Positions 26,289 through 33,930 are shown, numbered from the stretch's first letter. The stretch is DNA of 35,992 bases from Prevotellaceae bacterium (GCA_031263185.1 JAISGH010000233.1:1-35992); one strand, 5' to 3'. The notes: generated from the letters alone by a model not told the origin. Numbers and translations: made by a program.

Positions 26289-26485
26289 TGGGTGCATTTC
26301 AAGTTGTCGCTTTTGCTCATTCCGTAGGAATGAATCGCTCGGTAGAAAAGGCAACGTTCCGGTGGCTGTTGGCATCCCGTAGGGATGCATCCCTACGGGA
26401 TGCCAAAGAGAGGTATCATTCGTGTTTTCTACCGAGCGAATAATCCCTACGGGATTATTTAAAGCGACAATTTGAAATGCACCCA
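26289..26485. repeat. Nested-palindrome MITE-like element
   Basis: A 197-bp non-coding element between recG and dprA built of three nested inverted repeats. Outer 25-bp arms (26289-26313 and 26461-26485) have one mismatch; middle 15-bp arms TCGCTCGGTAGAAAA (26335-26349 and 26425-26439) are perfect; and the centre is a perfect 34-bp palindrome (26371-26404). The ORF-track entry at 26277 is a translation of it. A short internally deleted relative occurs at 12203-12274. Confidence 0.9.
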
Positions 26486-26545
26486 TTTTGAGTTATGTGA
26501 CGCCCCGAAAACTCCTGCAAGTTTTGCTTTGCGCCATAGCGCTCC

Positions 26546-27658
26546 CTACCGTATTTTCAAAAACATTTTTCCCGGCAAAGATTTAATTAGCCCGCCGAAC
26601 TCCAAGCAGAGCAGCGACGACGAAACTTGCGGCATGGATAGCCCCGTGCTGCGGCAAATAACGTCAATGCTTTGCGCTTCGGTAGCGGATAAAAATTCGA
26701 GCAGCTTTTTTTCGCTATCCGACAGCTCCGCCGCAAACAGCGGCAGCTGCACGGGCTTCTTTCGCGAAACGTCCCAGCTAAGGTTGTACGCCACGTCGGC
26801 AGCGCTTTCGATGAGGGCAGCTTTGTTGGTTTTGATGAGCTTGTGGCATCCCTCCGAGGCTTTGTCGCCCACGCGCCCGGGGAACGCCATCACGTCGCGG
26901 GCGTAGTCCACCGCCATGCTTGCGGTGATGAGCGCCCCGCCCTTCTCCGCCGACTCTACCACAATGGTAACGTCGGCCATGCCCGCTACAATGCGGTTGC
27001 GCCGCACAAAGTTGGACGGGTCCATCAGGCACCTCGAAGTAAAATCGCTCAGCAGGGCGCCTCCCTGCTGCACCATCTCCTGCGCAACGTTGATGTGCTG
27101 GGCAGGGTACACCATATCCAAGCCGTGCCCCACCACGGCAACGGTTGTCAGGCCGTTCTTGAGCGCGGCGCGGTGCGCGCAAACGTCAATGCCAAACGCC
27201 AGACCGCTCACCACAAGCGGCGCGTACACGCCCGCCAAGTCGCGCACCAGATTTTCGCACTGCTGCCTGCCGTAGGCGGTGGCGCTGCGCGTGCCCACTA
27301 TGCTTACCACCTTGGCAGCGTTGAGGTCTGCCGTACCCTTGGCGTACAGAACAAGGGGGCAGTCGTCGCAGTTGCGCAGGCGCTCGGGGTAATTTTTGTC
27401 CAAAAAGGAAAGCGCCTGTACGCCGTTTTTTGCCATGAACTCCAGCTCTTCGTCGGCGCGGTTGAGCGCGGTCTGCCGGGAGGCGGCAAGGGCGTTGGAG
27501 AGCGCCGGCCCCACGTCGGGGATGCGAAGAAGCGCCTTTGGCGACGCCGTAAGCACAGCCTCGGCGCTGCCGCAGTAGGCAATAAGCTGCTTGGCGGTAA
27601 TGCTGCCTACGCCGGGAATGAGCGTGAGGGCAATTTGGTATTGAAGCTCGGAGTTCAA
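26546..27658 (-). CDS. dprA: DNA-processing protein DprA
   Basis: A 370-residue protein that loads RecA onto incoming single-stranded DNA during transformation and recombination. An N-terminal helix-hairpin-helix (LIPGVGSITAKQL) is followed by the Rossmann-like DprA fold ('SIVGTRSATAYGRQ', 'VSGLAFGIDVCAHRAAL', 'VGHGLDMVYPAQH', 'FVRRNRIVAGMAD', 'EKGGALITASMA', 'AFPG') and a C-terminal winged-helix domain ('LSATEAQSIDVICRSTGLSMPQV', in part). The only family-consistent start in this frame is a TTG (fwd CAA at 27656-27658); the frame has no ATG before the upstream stop at about 27695. It therefore appears to use a non-ATG start. Confidence 0.94.
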   Translation of the reverse strand: MNSELQYQIALTLIPGVGSITAKQLIAYCGSAEAVLTASPKALLRIPDVGPALSNALAASRQTALNRADEELEFMAKNGVQALSFLDKNYPERLRNCDDCPLVLYAKGTADLNAAKVVSIVGTRSATAYGRQQCENLVRDLAGVYAPLVVSGLAFGIDVCAHRAALKNGLTTVAVVGHGLDMVYPAQHINVAQEMVQQGGALLSDFTSRCLMDPSNFVRRNRIVAGMADVTIVVESAEKGGALITASMAVDYARDVMAFPGRVGDKASEGCHKLIKTNKAALIESAADVAYNLSWDVSRKKPVQLPLFAAELSDSEKKLLEFLSATEAQSIDVICRSTGLSMPQVSSSLLCLEFGGLIKSLPGKMFLKIR

Positions 27659-27863
27659 AATGTTTTGGAGTCGCGCTAAAAGGTAAAAGGTATGCTATTC
27701 TTAAAAAAACGGCAATCAAGGAAAAGCTGCATTTTCCGGTTTTGTGAAAAAAGCAGCAAAAGCTTCGGCTATCCCCCACATTGCAGAGCGCAAACTTACA
27801 TGAAAATCGCGAAATCTACAAGCGCATACGGTAGAATTTTTTTGCGGAAAAAGGCTCGCTTAC
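27659..27863. other. Non-coding region upstream of dprA
   Basis: About 200 bp separates dprA from the possible small RNA. It contains CCTTTTACCTTTTAG-like direct repeats on the minus strand just upstream of dprA and no perfect -7 element. The track ORF at 27692 (+) has no family resemblance and biased composition; I do not treat it as a gene. Confidence 0.5.
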
Positions 27864-27867
27864 CAAT

Positions 27868-28066
27868 AAAAAAAAGGCGAGGTATTACCCCCCGCCCCTG
27901 ATGTTTTCACAACGGAATAATCCTTATTGTGATTTTCTTGAAAAAATCTGTATCTTTGACATCGTCTTTGACATCAATAGCTGCGAAGTAACCATCAGCG
28001 ATAACTCTGCAGCTGTTTCGTCAAAGATTTATGCAGCAAATGTACAACAATATTTTCAAATGCAAA
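27868..28066 (-). ncRNA. Candidate small RNA or decayed small gene with its own promoter and terminator
   Basis: On the minus strand, TTTG (28063-28066), 18 bp and TACATTTG (28037-28044) form a good promoter. About 140 bp downstream a GC-rich hairpin (GGCG...GGT-AAT-ACC...CGCC, 27876-27896) is followed by eight T residues, a plausible intrinsic terminator. The predicted RNA is about 165 nt. One frame has a protein-like tail (ADGYFAAIDVKDDVKD...RIIPL) that stops 20 bp before the terminator, but it has no start codon, so a decayed gene is the alternative. A second, opposite promoter (TTG-N21-TATCTTTG, 27927-27958, +) overlaps the region. Confidence 0.4.
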
Positions 28067-28200
28067 AAATAATTTGATTTTTTTGGCTAGATTTTTTTTG
28101 ATGGCGCTACGAAAATTTGATGACATCCTATTGTAATCAATATTTTTATTGCCTTTGGGGCAAAAAATGGTAGCCATTGATGATTATTTTTGCCCCAATA

Positions 28201-28279
28201 GAGTTTATATTCAATAGTTGGGCATTGTGCTAAAAATGATTTTGTTGCAACGGCGATGGACGCTTGCGCCGTCCCTACG
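28201..28279. repeat. Truncated copy of the 15600-15702 MITE-like element
   Basis: The sequence from GAGTTTATATTCAATAG through ACGCTTGCGCCGTCCC matches 15596-15671 with few differences. The right half of the hairpin and the right terminal repeat are missing, so this copy was truncated after the first arm of the hairpin. Confidence 0.85.
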
Positions 28280-28332
28280 GGTGGGGTGTCAAGAATTTTG
28301 ATATTTAAGATTATTTATCCGTTCCATTTTCT

Positions 28333-28534
28333 TACCTTTGCAAAAAAAAAATTAGATATGCATACAACAGACTGGAAAGTGTCGGCGCAAGAGTGGAAAA
28401 AAAGGCAGCTGCCCAAACGCATAAAACCAAAGCTTCTCGAAAGCGCATAAAAGAGATCAGCCAAAGTCGGGATGACTGGAAAAGGAAGGCCATTAGCCAC
28501 AAGGCTCGCGCTGATAAATATGAATTTGATTAAA
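28333..28534 (+). pseudogene. Broken small ORF, possible transposase N-terminal remnant
   Basis: A -7 element TACCTTTG (28333-28340) precedes an ATG at 28358. The first frame reads MHTTDWKVSAQEWKKRQ and ends at 28450. The -1 frame from the run of seven A (28397-28403) reads on as KAAAQTHKTKASRKRIKEIS...RDDWKRKAISHKARADKYEFD to a stop at about 28534. The basic, coiled-coil-like sequence resembles N-terminal parts of some transposases and their helper ORFs, but I cannot name a family. A one-base indel in the A tract, or programmed slippage at it, would join the frames. It stops just before the first copy of the 50-bp repeat. Confidence 0.4.
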
Positions 28535-28550
28535 AAAAAACAAAAAAAAC

Positions 28551-28600
28551 AATTATCTAACTATCAAATATTTATAGCATCATATTTTTACATCACCACC
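28551..28600. repeat. 50-bp direct repeat, copy 1
   Basis: It is identical to 29601-29650 except for two bases (for example CTATCAAATA versus TTGTCAAATA) and lies exactly 1050 bp from it. It is just beyond the 3' end of the DUF1828-like gene. With copy 2 it brackets the two-gene cassette. Confidence 0.95.
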
Positions 28601-28634
28601 TAAAAATTTTTGTCCAATTTGATGGCGCTTTTTA

Positions 28635-29423
28635 CTATGCAGCTAACTTTTCTAGCATATCAGGTTGGTGTCTATGGCTCCACGTAACAACATCAGCGCC
28701 TTTACTTTCAAGCGCACCAATATATTCCTGCCTTAATTCTTTTTCTATATCGTTTATAATTGCCAATCCTTTTAGCTGCTTGCCTGATATTTTTTCTCTT
28801 GCAGCTTTAATATCCTCCCAGCCAAATAAAAATGTTGGGACATTGATTTTATTGAGAGAATTAAAAGACTTAATAACTAACTCTTTTTGTTTTCCTGCAA
28901 TCTGAAAATCAAATGTAAATTCTATTCCTGTACTGCCTTTAGCAATGAATTGAGGTGTGTATATGATATTTTGCTCATCAAAGAATCCTCTTACATCTTC
29001 TTTAAACAAGGAAGATACGGTATGCTTGGCCAGCATTGCCATATCCGATATTTCAGAAATAGCGCATAACAAATTATGCTTTTTCTGATTGAAGTCTTTT
29101 TCTGTGCCTTCGGCTTGAAGCTCGTAACCATTTAGCATAATACCATAATTCAATAGTATCATATCAAGCCATTCTTTCCTTTTGGGTGATTGCATGATGG
29201 AAGAACCTACAAGTTTCAGATTAGAAAGAGTTTGTCCATCGTCTGACAGCATTATTCTACCATTATCCAATTTGGCGTATATTTCAATATTATCGTTGAA
29301 TAATCCTAAAAATGGCGTAGTTATTACATACCAACCAGTTTGCTCGTTTTTGGCGACTTGCGTACTATCTCTCAACCATTTATAATATTCTGTTACGCAA
29401 TTATTTATCCATGCATCATTCAT
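28635..29423 (-). CDS. DUF1828/DUF1829 domain protein
   Basis: About 262 residues from the preferred start. N-terminal 'TPFLGLFNDNIEIYAKLDNGRIMLSDDGQTL' (in part) is the DUF1828 signature, and the C-terminal half ('KGLAIINDIEKELRQEY', 'GADVVTWSHRHQPDMLEKL') fits DUF1829. The families occur in accessory and phage-related regions, and function is unknown. The track starts at 29480, but the ATG at 29423 gives MNDAWINNCVTEYYKWL, matches the family start and overlaps the stop of the small upstream ORF (ATGAATGA), implying translational coupling. AT-rich. It lies within a 1-kb segment bounded by 50-bp direct repeats. Confidence 0.85.
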   Translation of the reverse strand: MNDAWINNCVTEYYKWLRDSTQVAKNEQTGWYVITTPFLGLFNDNIEIYAKLDNGRIMLSDDGQTLSNLKLVGSSIMQSPKRKEWLDMILLNYGIMLNGYELQAEGTEKDFNQKKHNLLCAISEISDMAMLAKHTVSSLFKEDVRGFFDEQNIIYTPQFIAKGSTGIEFTFDFQIAGKQKELVIKSFNSLNKINVPTFLFGWEDIKAAREKISGKQLKGLAIINDIEKELRQEYIGALESKGADVVTWSHRHQPDMLEKLAA

Positions 29424-29592
29424 AATCATAAAAGCAAGCAAATTCATCATCTTTTTCTGATAGCAATCCAAAGCGCTCATAAAAAGGATACTTTTGATGA
29501 ATTGTTATTTGCGGCAATAGATTACCTTCTTTGTTAATAATTTTTTTTGGCAATTTCAAAAGATAATCTGCTTGCTCTTTAGTCATGTTCAT
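29416..29592 (-). CDS. Small ORF upstream of and coupled to the DUF1828 gene
   Basis: A 58-residue ORF missed by the track, reading MNMTKEQADYLLKLPKKI...YPFYERFGLLSEKDDEFACFYDYE. It overlaps the DUF1828 gene start by 8 bp (ATGAATGA), an arrangement typical of two-gene accessory modules. The N-terminus looks like that of longer proteins found beside DUF1828 genes, so it may be a truncated version. A second ATG two codons downstream is an alternative start. The 50-bp repeat copy 2 lies just upstream and could supply part of its promoter. Confidence 0.6.
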   Translation of the reverse strand: MNMTKEQADYLLKLPKKIINKEGNLLPQITIHQKYPFYERFGLLSEKDDEFACFYDYE

Positions 29593-29600
29593 AACTATAT

Positions 29601-29650
29601 AATTATCTAATTGTCAAATATTTATAGCATCATATTTTTACATCACCACC
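29601..29650. repeat. 50-bp direct repeat, copy 2
   Basis: Near-identical partner of 28551-28600. It lies between the start of the DUF1828 cassette and the 3' end of the nucleotidyltransferase pseudogene (stop at 29665). Confidence 0.95.
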
Positions 29651-29664
29651 ATCAAAGCAAAGAG

Positions 29665-29974
29665 CTATATACGAAATCCATATTTTTTGATTTCAGCCGT
29701 AATGGGCGTGTCAGCCAAAAAATCATCCTTCCGGTATGTGTGTGTTTCAATGATAGCTTCCGCTCCTTTTCTTAAAACCATCAGCCGGATGTCGGTATCG
29801 AATGATACGGCGTTATCGGGCAACACGAGGGGGCAATATCAATATCGCTGTCTTCGCTATAGGTTCCCTTTAGCGTACGAGCCGAAAATTCAAGCATCCA
29901 GCACGTCAAAGTTGTTTTGGCGTACCTTATTCAGGTAGTGTCGGCTTAGGCGTTATAGCATCGCTTTTATCCAT
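29665..29974 (-). pseudogene. Frameshifted MNT-type nucleotidyltransferase gene
   Basis: Reading the minus strand across frames recovers a nucleotidyltransferase: MDKSDAIT, then LSRHYLNKVRQNNFDVLDA, a TGA where the family has a residue before IFGSYAKG, then GTYSEDSDIDIA in another frame, and finally LVLPDNAVSFDTDIRLMVL...ITAEIKKYGFRI and a stop. The GSYAKG and DSDID motifs are the catalytic core of MNT-domain proteins, often paired with HEPN toxins. At least one nonsense codon and two or three indels break the gene. No HEPN gene is adjacent. The promoter is still present at 30046-30075. Confidence 0.8.
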
Positions 29975-30045
29975 ATCCTGATAATCTTAATTTTCTCTAT
30001 CCATTCAACGGCGTATTCGCGGGTGCAAAGCCGCATTTAATGCTG

Positions 30046-30075
30046 CAAAGGTAACATTATTACGCCGAAAACAAA
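30046..30075 (-). promoter_or_regulatory. Promoter of the nucleotidyltransferase pseudogene
   Basis: On the minus strand, TTTG (30072-30075), 18 bp and TACCTTTG (30046-30053) match the Bacteroidetes pattern, about 70 bp upstream of the pseudogene ATG at 29974. Confidence 0.55.
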
Positions 30076-30092
30076 ACTTGCCGCGCCGCCGG

Positions 30093-31055
30093 CTACAGCA
30101 TTTTCCTCACCCTGAAAAAGATTAAGATGAGGCCTACGCTCAAGACCATGAGCAGTAGCGCAAAGGGGTAGCCCAAGCGCCAGGCGAGCTCCGGCATGGC
30201 GTGAAAGTTCATGCCGTAAATGCTGCTGATGAGCGTTGGGGGCATGAACACTACCGTTGCCACGGTGAAAATTTTTATTACCTTGTTTTGCTCAAGCGAG
30301 ATAAGCCCCATTACGGTATCCTGCAAAAATTCGAGCCGCTCAAAGGCAAAGTCGGCGTAGCTAACGAGCGAGCTGATGTCCTTGATGATAATGTTGAGCT
30401 TTGGCGTGGTATCGCTCGGGAAGCGGTCGCTTTTGAGTATGTTGCTCACCACCCGCTGCTTGTCGATGATGCTTTCGCGCATCATCATTGTATTTTCCTG
30501 TAGCCTGTTGATGGTCAGCAGCAGCTTGCTGTCAAGGCGGATTTCGGATTTGTTCTCAAAAGGCTGCTTGTTGATGACGGTAACCTCCTTTGCCAGCGCC
30601 TCCAGCATGTCGGCGTCAATATCTATGCGGCTTTCGAGGATGGATACCATGACGTGGAAGCAGGTAGGGTAAAGCCGGTGGTTGGCGTAAAGCCGCCGGA
30701 TGGTTTCGTTGAACGCCCTTAGCTCAAGCGAGCGGATAGAAACCAGCACTCCCTCGCACAAAATAAACGACACCTGCTCCGACGAGAGCCCGTGCTCCTT
30801 GTTGGCAAGCAAAAACGAGGTGTTGGCGTAAAGCGTACTTTCGGTTTCGTAGTAGCGCGAGCTGCTTTCTATCTCCTCCGCCCGCTGCTGAGTTTGCAGG
30901 TTGATGTTCAGAAACTCCTCAACGATGCTGCGCTCCTCAAGCGTTGGCGATATCATATCTATCCACAGCACCTCGTCGTAGCTCAGCTCGTTGAGCTGCG
31001 CTAAGGCGGTGCTGCTGGTAATGCGGCTATTTTCTTTGATATAGTAATTTACCAT
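30093..31055 (-). CDS. corA: CorA-family magnesium/cobalt transporter
   Basis: A 320-residue inner-membrane divalent-cation channel. A long cytoplasmic domain rich in acidic and helical segments ('LSYDEVLWIDMISPTLEE') is followed by two C-terminal membrane helices. The first ends in the selectivity motif YGMNF ('LISSIYGMNFHAMPEL') and the second is 'LGYPFALLLMVLSVGLILIFF', with a basic tail (RVRKML). Length and layout are complete. It lies 30 bp downstream of mqnA on the same strand, and the junction carries a perfect 14-bp tandem repeat (GATTTTGGATTTCA twice). Confidence 0.95.
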   Translation of the reverse strand: MVNYYIKENSRITSSTALAQLNELSYDEVLWIDMISPTLEERSIVEEFLNINLQTQQRAEEIESSSRYYETESTLYANTSFLLANKEHGLSSEQVSFILCEGVLVSIRSLELRAFNETIRRLYANHRLYPTCFHVMVSILESRIDIDADMLEALAKEVTVINKQPFENKSEIRLDSKLLLTINRLQENTMMMRESIIDKQRVVSNILKSDRFPSDTTPKLNIIIKDISSLVSYADFAFERLEFLQDTVMGLISLEQNKVIKIFTVATVVFMPPTLISSIYGMNFHAMPELAWRLGYPFALLLMVLSVGLILIFFRVRKML

Positions 31056-31060
31056 TTGGG

Positions 31061-31088
31061 GATTTTGGATTTCAGATTTTGGATTTCA
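31061..31088. repeat. Perfect 14-bp tandem repeat at the mqnA-corA junction
   Basis: GATTTTGGATTTCA occurs twice head to tail, and the second copy covers the mqnA stop codon. Confidence 0.9.
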
Positions 31089-31838
31089 TAATTCATAATT
31101 CAACAGCTTCTCCCGAAACAGCGCCATTCCCTCTCTTTTTGCGGTGTCGAGCGAGTAGCTGATGTTGTTCGTAAGGTAGCCGGCAACGTCAACGTCGGGG
31201 TAGCGGGGCTGCGCCTCGCGGCACACTTTGTCAACGTGGGTTACGCCAAGCTGCAGGGCTTCGTTGAGCAAGTCAACGGTGGCCGCCGGAACTTCTTTCC
31301 GCGCCGCCCATGCGGCAAATACAAACGGCTTTCCGGTGCAGGCTACCCACGCCTGCGCAAGGTCGTATACGCCGGTAAAGCGTCGGCGCGCGGCAAAAGT
31401 TTTATCGCCAATCAGCAGGTACCCTACCCCACCCTCAACTTTTTCCATACTGTCGTAGCGCTCAAGCGGCTTGAAGCGTGGACGGATGCGCCAGTATTCG
31501 TGCGCCAGCAGCTGCACCAGGGCGACCGACGTCCGCGAATGTGCATCCAAGTATATGGTGTGCAGCTGCTCCAACGGCTCGTGAGCAAAGACGGCTACCG
31601 AAGCCACCTCGCCCGCTGCGCCAATGCAGTAGTCGGTTACTATTTTAAAATCGGAGGTTTGAGGAATTGCCGCCACCGGCGCGAGCGCAATATCAGCCTG
31701 CCCGGAGAGCAACTTTTGGGCGCCAACGGCGGGAACATCCAGCGAAAGCGCTACGCTTTCGCTAAAAGGAGAATGATGAAGTCCATAAATAAAAGGCGCC
31801 GCGTTGAGGTACGCTAAAGCAGAAATATTCACCCTCAT
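31086..31838 (-). CDS. mqnA: Chorismate dehydratase of the futalosine menaquinone pathway
   Basis: A 250-residue periplasmic-binding-protein-like enzyme that dehydrates chorismate to 3-enolpyruvyl-benzoate, the first step of futalosine-dependent menaquinone synthesis. Recognised by 'ISALAYLNAAPFIYGL', 'SGQADIALAPVAAIP' and 'VGYLLIGDKTFAARR', with the usual two-lobed length. The track start at 31916 adds 26 residues that do not belong to the family; the ATG at 31838 (MRVNISALAYLNAAPF) is preferred. corA follows on the same strand. A TACTTTTG element at 31914-31921 could be its promoter, divergent from korA. Confidence 0.9.
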   Translation of the reverse strand: MRVNISALAYLNAAPFIYGLHHSPFSESVALSLDVPAVGAQKLLSGQADIALAPVAAIPQTSDFKIVTDYCIGAAGEVASVAVFAHEPLEQLHTIYLDAHSRTSVALVQLLAHEYWRIRPRFKPLERYDSMEKVEGGVGYLLIGDKTFAARRRFTGVYDLAQAWVACTGKPFVFAAWAARKEVPAATVDLLNEALQLGVTHVDKVCREAQPRYPDVDVAGYLTNNISYSLDTAKREGMALFREKLLNYEL

Positions 31839-31913
31839 TATTTGGCTTAACTTTTTGTGAATTAATACTTTCAATTTATCCCGAAGGCATAGGCTGATGT
31901 TTTGTTTATCCTG

Positions 31914-31921
31914 CAAAAGTA
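31914..31921 (-). promoter_or_regulatory. Possible -7 element of mqnA
   Basis: TACTTTTG on the minus strand fits TAnnTTTG, with a leader of about 70 nt to the mqnA ATG. No TTG is present at the correct distance, so this is weak. Confidence 0.4.
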
Positions 31922-31958
31922 GTTTTTTTACTTCAGAACGAAAAATTAGGAGGAGAAA

Positions 31959-31989
31959 TTGCGTGAAATTAACAAAAGCATTATCTTTG
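31959..31989 (+). promoter_or_regulatory. Promoter of korA
   Basis: TTG (31959-31961), 20 bp and TATCTTTG (31982-31989) match both boxes and spacing. The TTG taken by the ORF track as the korA start codon is this upstream box, so the true start is the ATG at 32061, with a leader of about 65 nt. Confidence 0.7.
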
Positions 31990-32060
31990 CGCTTTATTTC
32001 TCTCCGAAGGTATATTCAACAATTGTAAAGACAACAATTATTAATGATTATTCTAATAAA

Positions 32061-33893
32061 ATGGCGATTTTAAACGAATGTAGCAGCATTGTGATTCGCT
32101 TTTCCGGCGACTCTGGCGACGGTATGCAGCTTACCGGAACGCTCTTTTCGGACACCTCAGCGCTGCTGGGCTACAGCGTGTCCACCTTCCCCGATTACCC
32201 CGCAGAGATACGCGCCCCGCAGGGTACGGTTGCCGGCGTATCGGGCTTTCAGGTGCACTTTGGCACGACTGCCGTCAACACCCCCGGCGACTACTGCGAC
32301 GTGCTGGTGGCCATGAACCCAGCCGCTTTCAAGGCAAACGCCAAGTGGATGAAAAAGGATGCCACCGCCATCCTCGACGCTGACGCCTTTGACGAGGCGC
32401 ACCTGAAAAAAGCAGGATTTTCGACCAACGACCCCGTAGCCGAGCTCAAGCTGGAGGGCTACAACATCATTTGGGCGCCCATAACCGCGCTGACCAAAGC
32501 CGCGCTGAAGGATTCGGGCGCCGACACAAAAACCATTGTGCGCTGCAAAAATATGTTTGCGCTGGGCGTTTGCTACTACCTGTTCAACCTGCCGCCGGAG
32601 CATACCGAGGATTACTTTGCAAGCAAGTTCAAGAAAAAACCGGCACTCATAGAAATCAACCGGACGGTGCTCAAGGGCGGCTACAGCTACGCCGCCAACA
32701 CCCATGCCTTTGCCAACACCTACAAGGTGGCTCCGGGGCAGCTGGCGCAGGGTACCTACCGCATCATCAACGGCAACGTGGCCACCGCGTGGGGGCTAAT
32801 AGCCGCCGCCGAAAAATCGGGGCGCCCCCTCTTTTGCGGCTCCTACCCTATTACCCCTGCCACCGGTATCCTCGAGGAGCTGGCAGCGCGAAAAGATTTG
32901 GGCGTAAAAACGCTGCAAGCCGAAGACGAAATTGCCGGCATCTGCACGGCCATAGGCGCCTCGTTTGCCGGCAACCTTGCCGTAACCACCACCTCCGGCC
33001 CCGGGCTTGCGCTCAAGGGCGAGGCGCTTGGCCTTGCCGTCATGGCGGAGCTGCCGCTGGTGGTAGTGGACGTGCAGCGCAGCGGCCCCTCCACCGGCTT
33101 GCCCACCAAGACAGAGCAGTCGGACTTAATGCAGGCGCTCTACGGACGGAATGGCGAAAGCCCTGCGGTAGTAATGGCGGCAAGCTCGCCGTCGGATTGC
33201 TTCAACGCTGCATTTTGGGCTGCAAAAATTGCCGTAGAGCACATGACGCCCGTTGTGCTGCTCACCGACGGGTACATTGCCAACGGCTCGGAACCCTGGA
33301 AAATCCCCAGCATGAAAGATTACCCTGCCATTGCCCCCCCCATTGCCCCCGAAGGCGAAACTTACCTGCCCTACCGGCGCGACGCGCAGCGGCTGGCAAG
33401 GCGCTGGGGTATTCCCGGCGCAAAAGGGCTGGAGCACCGCGTGGGAGGGCTGGAAAAGGATGCTCTCAAGGGCAGCATATCGCACGACCCCGAAAATCAC
33501 CAAAAAATGACCGATTTGCGGGCGGCAAAGGTGGCTAAAGTCGCCGACTTTATCCCAGACCTCAAGGTGGTAGGCGAACCTTCGGGCGACCTGCTCGTGG
33601 TTGGCTGGGGCGGCACGTACGGGCATCTCTTGTCGGCGGTAGCGCAGCTGCAATCGAGCGGCAAAAAGGTTAGCCTTGCGCACTTCGGCTACCTCAACCC
33701 GCTACCCAAAAACACAGAGGCGGTGTTGAGCCAATTCAAAAACATAGCAGTATGCGAGCTCAACATGGGGCAATTTGCCAGCCTGCTGCGCACGAAGCTG
33801 CCGCACATCCCCGTACAGCAGTACAACAAGGTGCAGGGGTTGCCGTTTACGGTGAGCGAGCTGGTACAAAAATTCAGCGAACTCCTGATGTAG
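32061..33893 (+). CDS. korA: 2-oxoacid:ferredoxin oxidoreductase, fused gamma-alpha subunit
   Basis: A 610-residue cytoplasmic subunit of the CoA-dependent 2-oxoglutarate (or related 2-oxoacid) ferredoxin oxidoreductase. The gamma domain comes first ('RFSGDSGDGMQLTG', 'PAEIRAPQGTVAGVSGFQVHF'), followed by the alpha domain ('CGSYPITPATGILEEL', 'ETEI-like' EDEIAGICTAIGASFAG and 'DVQRSGPSTGLPTKTEQSDL', quoted in part). Length and motifs are complete. The enzyme needs a beta subunit (KorB), which binds thiamine diphosphate and an iron-sulfur cluster and is encoded next to korA in Bacteroidetes. Here korB is missing, and only a damaged 5' fragment lies 1.76 kb downstream. Confidence 0.95.
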   Translation: MAILNECSSIVIRFSGDSGDGMQLTGTLFSDTSALLGYSVSTFPDYPAEIRAPQGTVAGVSGFQVHFGTTAVNTPGDYCDVLVAMNPAAFKANAKWMKKDATAILDADAFDEAHLKKAGFSTNDPVAELKLEGYNIIWAPITALTKAALKDSGADTKTIVRCKNMFALGVCYYLFNLPPEHTEDYFASKFKKKPALIEINRTVLKGGYSYAANTHAFANTYKVAPGQLAQGTYRIINGNVATAWGLIAAAEKSGRPLFCGSYPITPATGILEELAARKDLGVKTLQAEDEIAGICTAIGASFAGNLAVTTTSGPGLALKGEALGLAVMAELPLVVVDVQRSGPSTGLPTKTEQSDLMQALYGRNGESPAVVMAASSPSDCFNAAFWAAKIAVEHMTPVVLLTDGYIANGSEPWKIPSMKDYPAIAPPIAPEGETYLPYRRDAQRLARRWGIPGAKGLEHRVGGLEKDALKGSISHDPENHQKMTDLRAAKVAKVADFIPDLKVVGEPSGDLLVVGWGGTYGHLLSAVAQLQSSGKKVSLAHFGYLNPLPKNTEAVLSQFKNIAVCELNMGQFASLLRTKLPHIPVQQYNKVQGLPFTVSELVQKFSELLM

Positions 33894-33930
33894 ACGATTT
33901 CCACTATCAACCTCAGTAACAGATAGTTAA

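Noticed and set aside
29687-29938. 83-aa plus-strand ORF
   Set aside because: It is antisense to the nucleotidyltransferase pseudogene, whose motifs are clear on the other strand.
31959-32060. N-terminal extension of KorA in the ORF track
   Set aside because: The TTG start coincides with the -33 box of a consensus promoter and the -7 box lies inside the extension, so it is upstream of the transcript.
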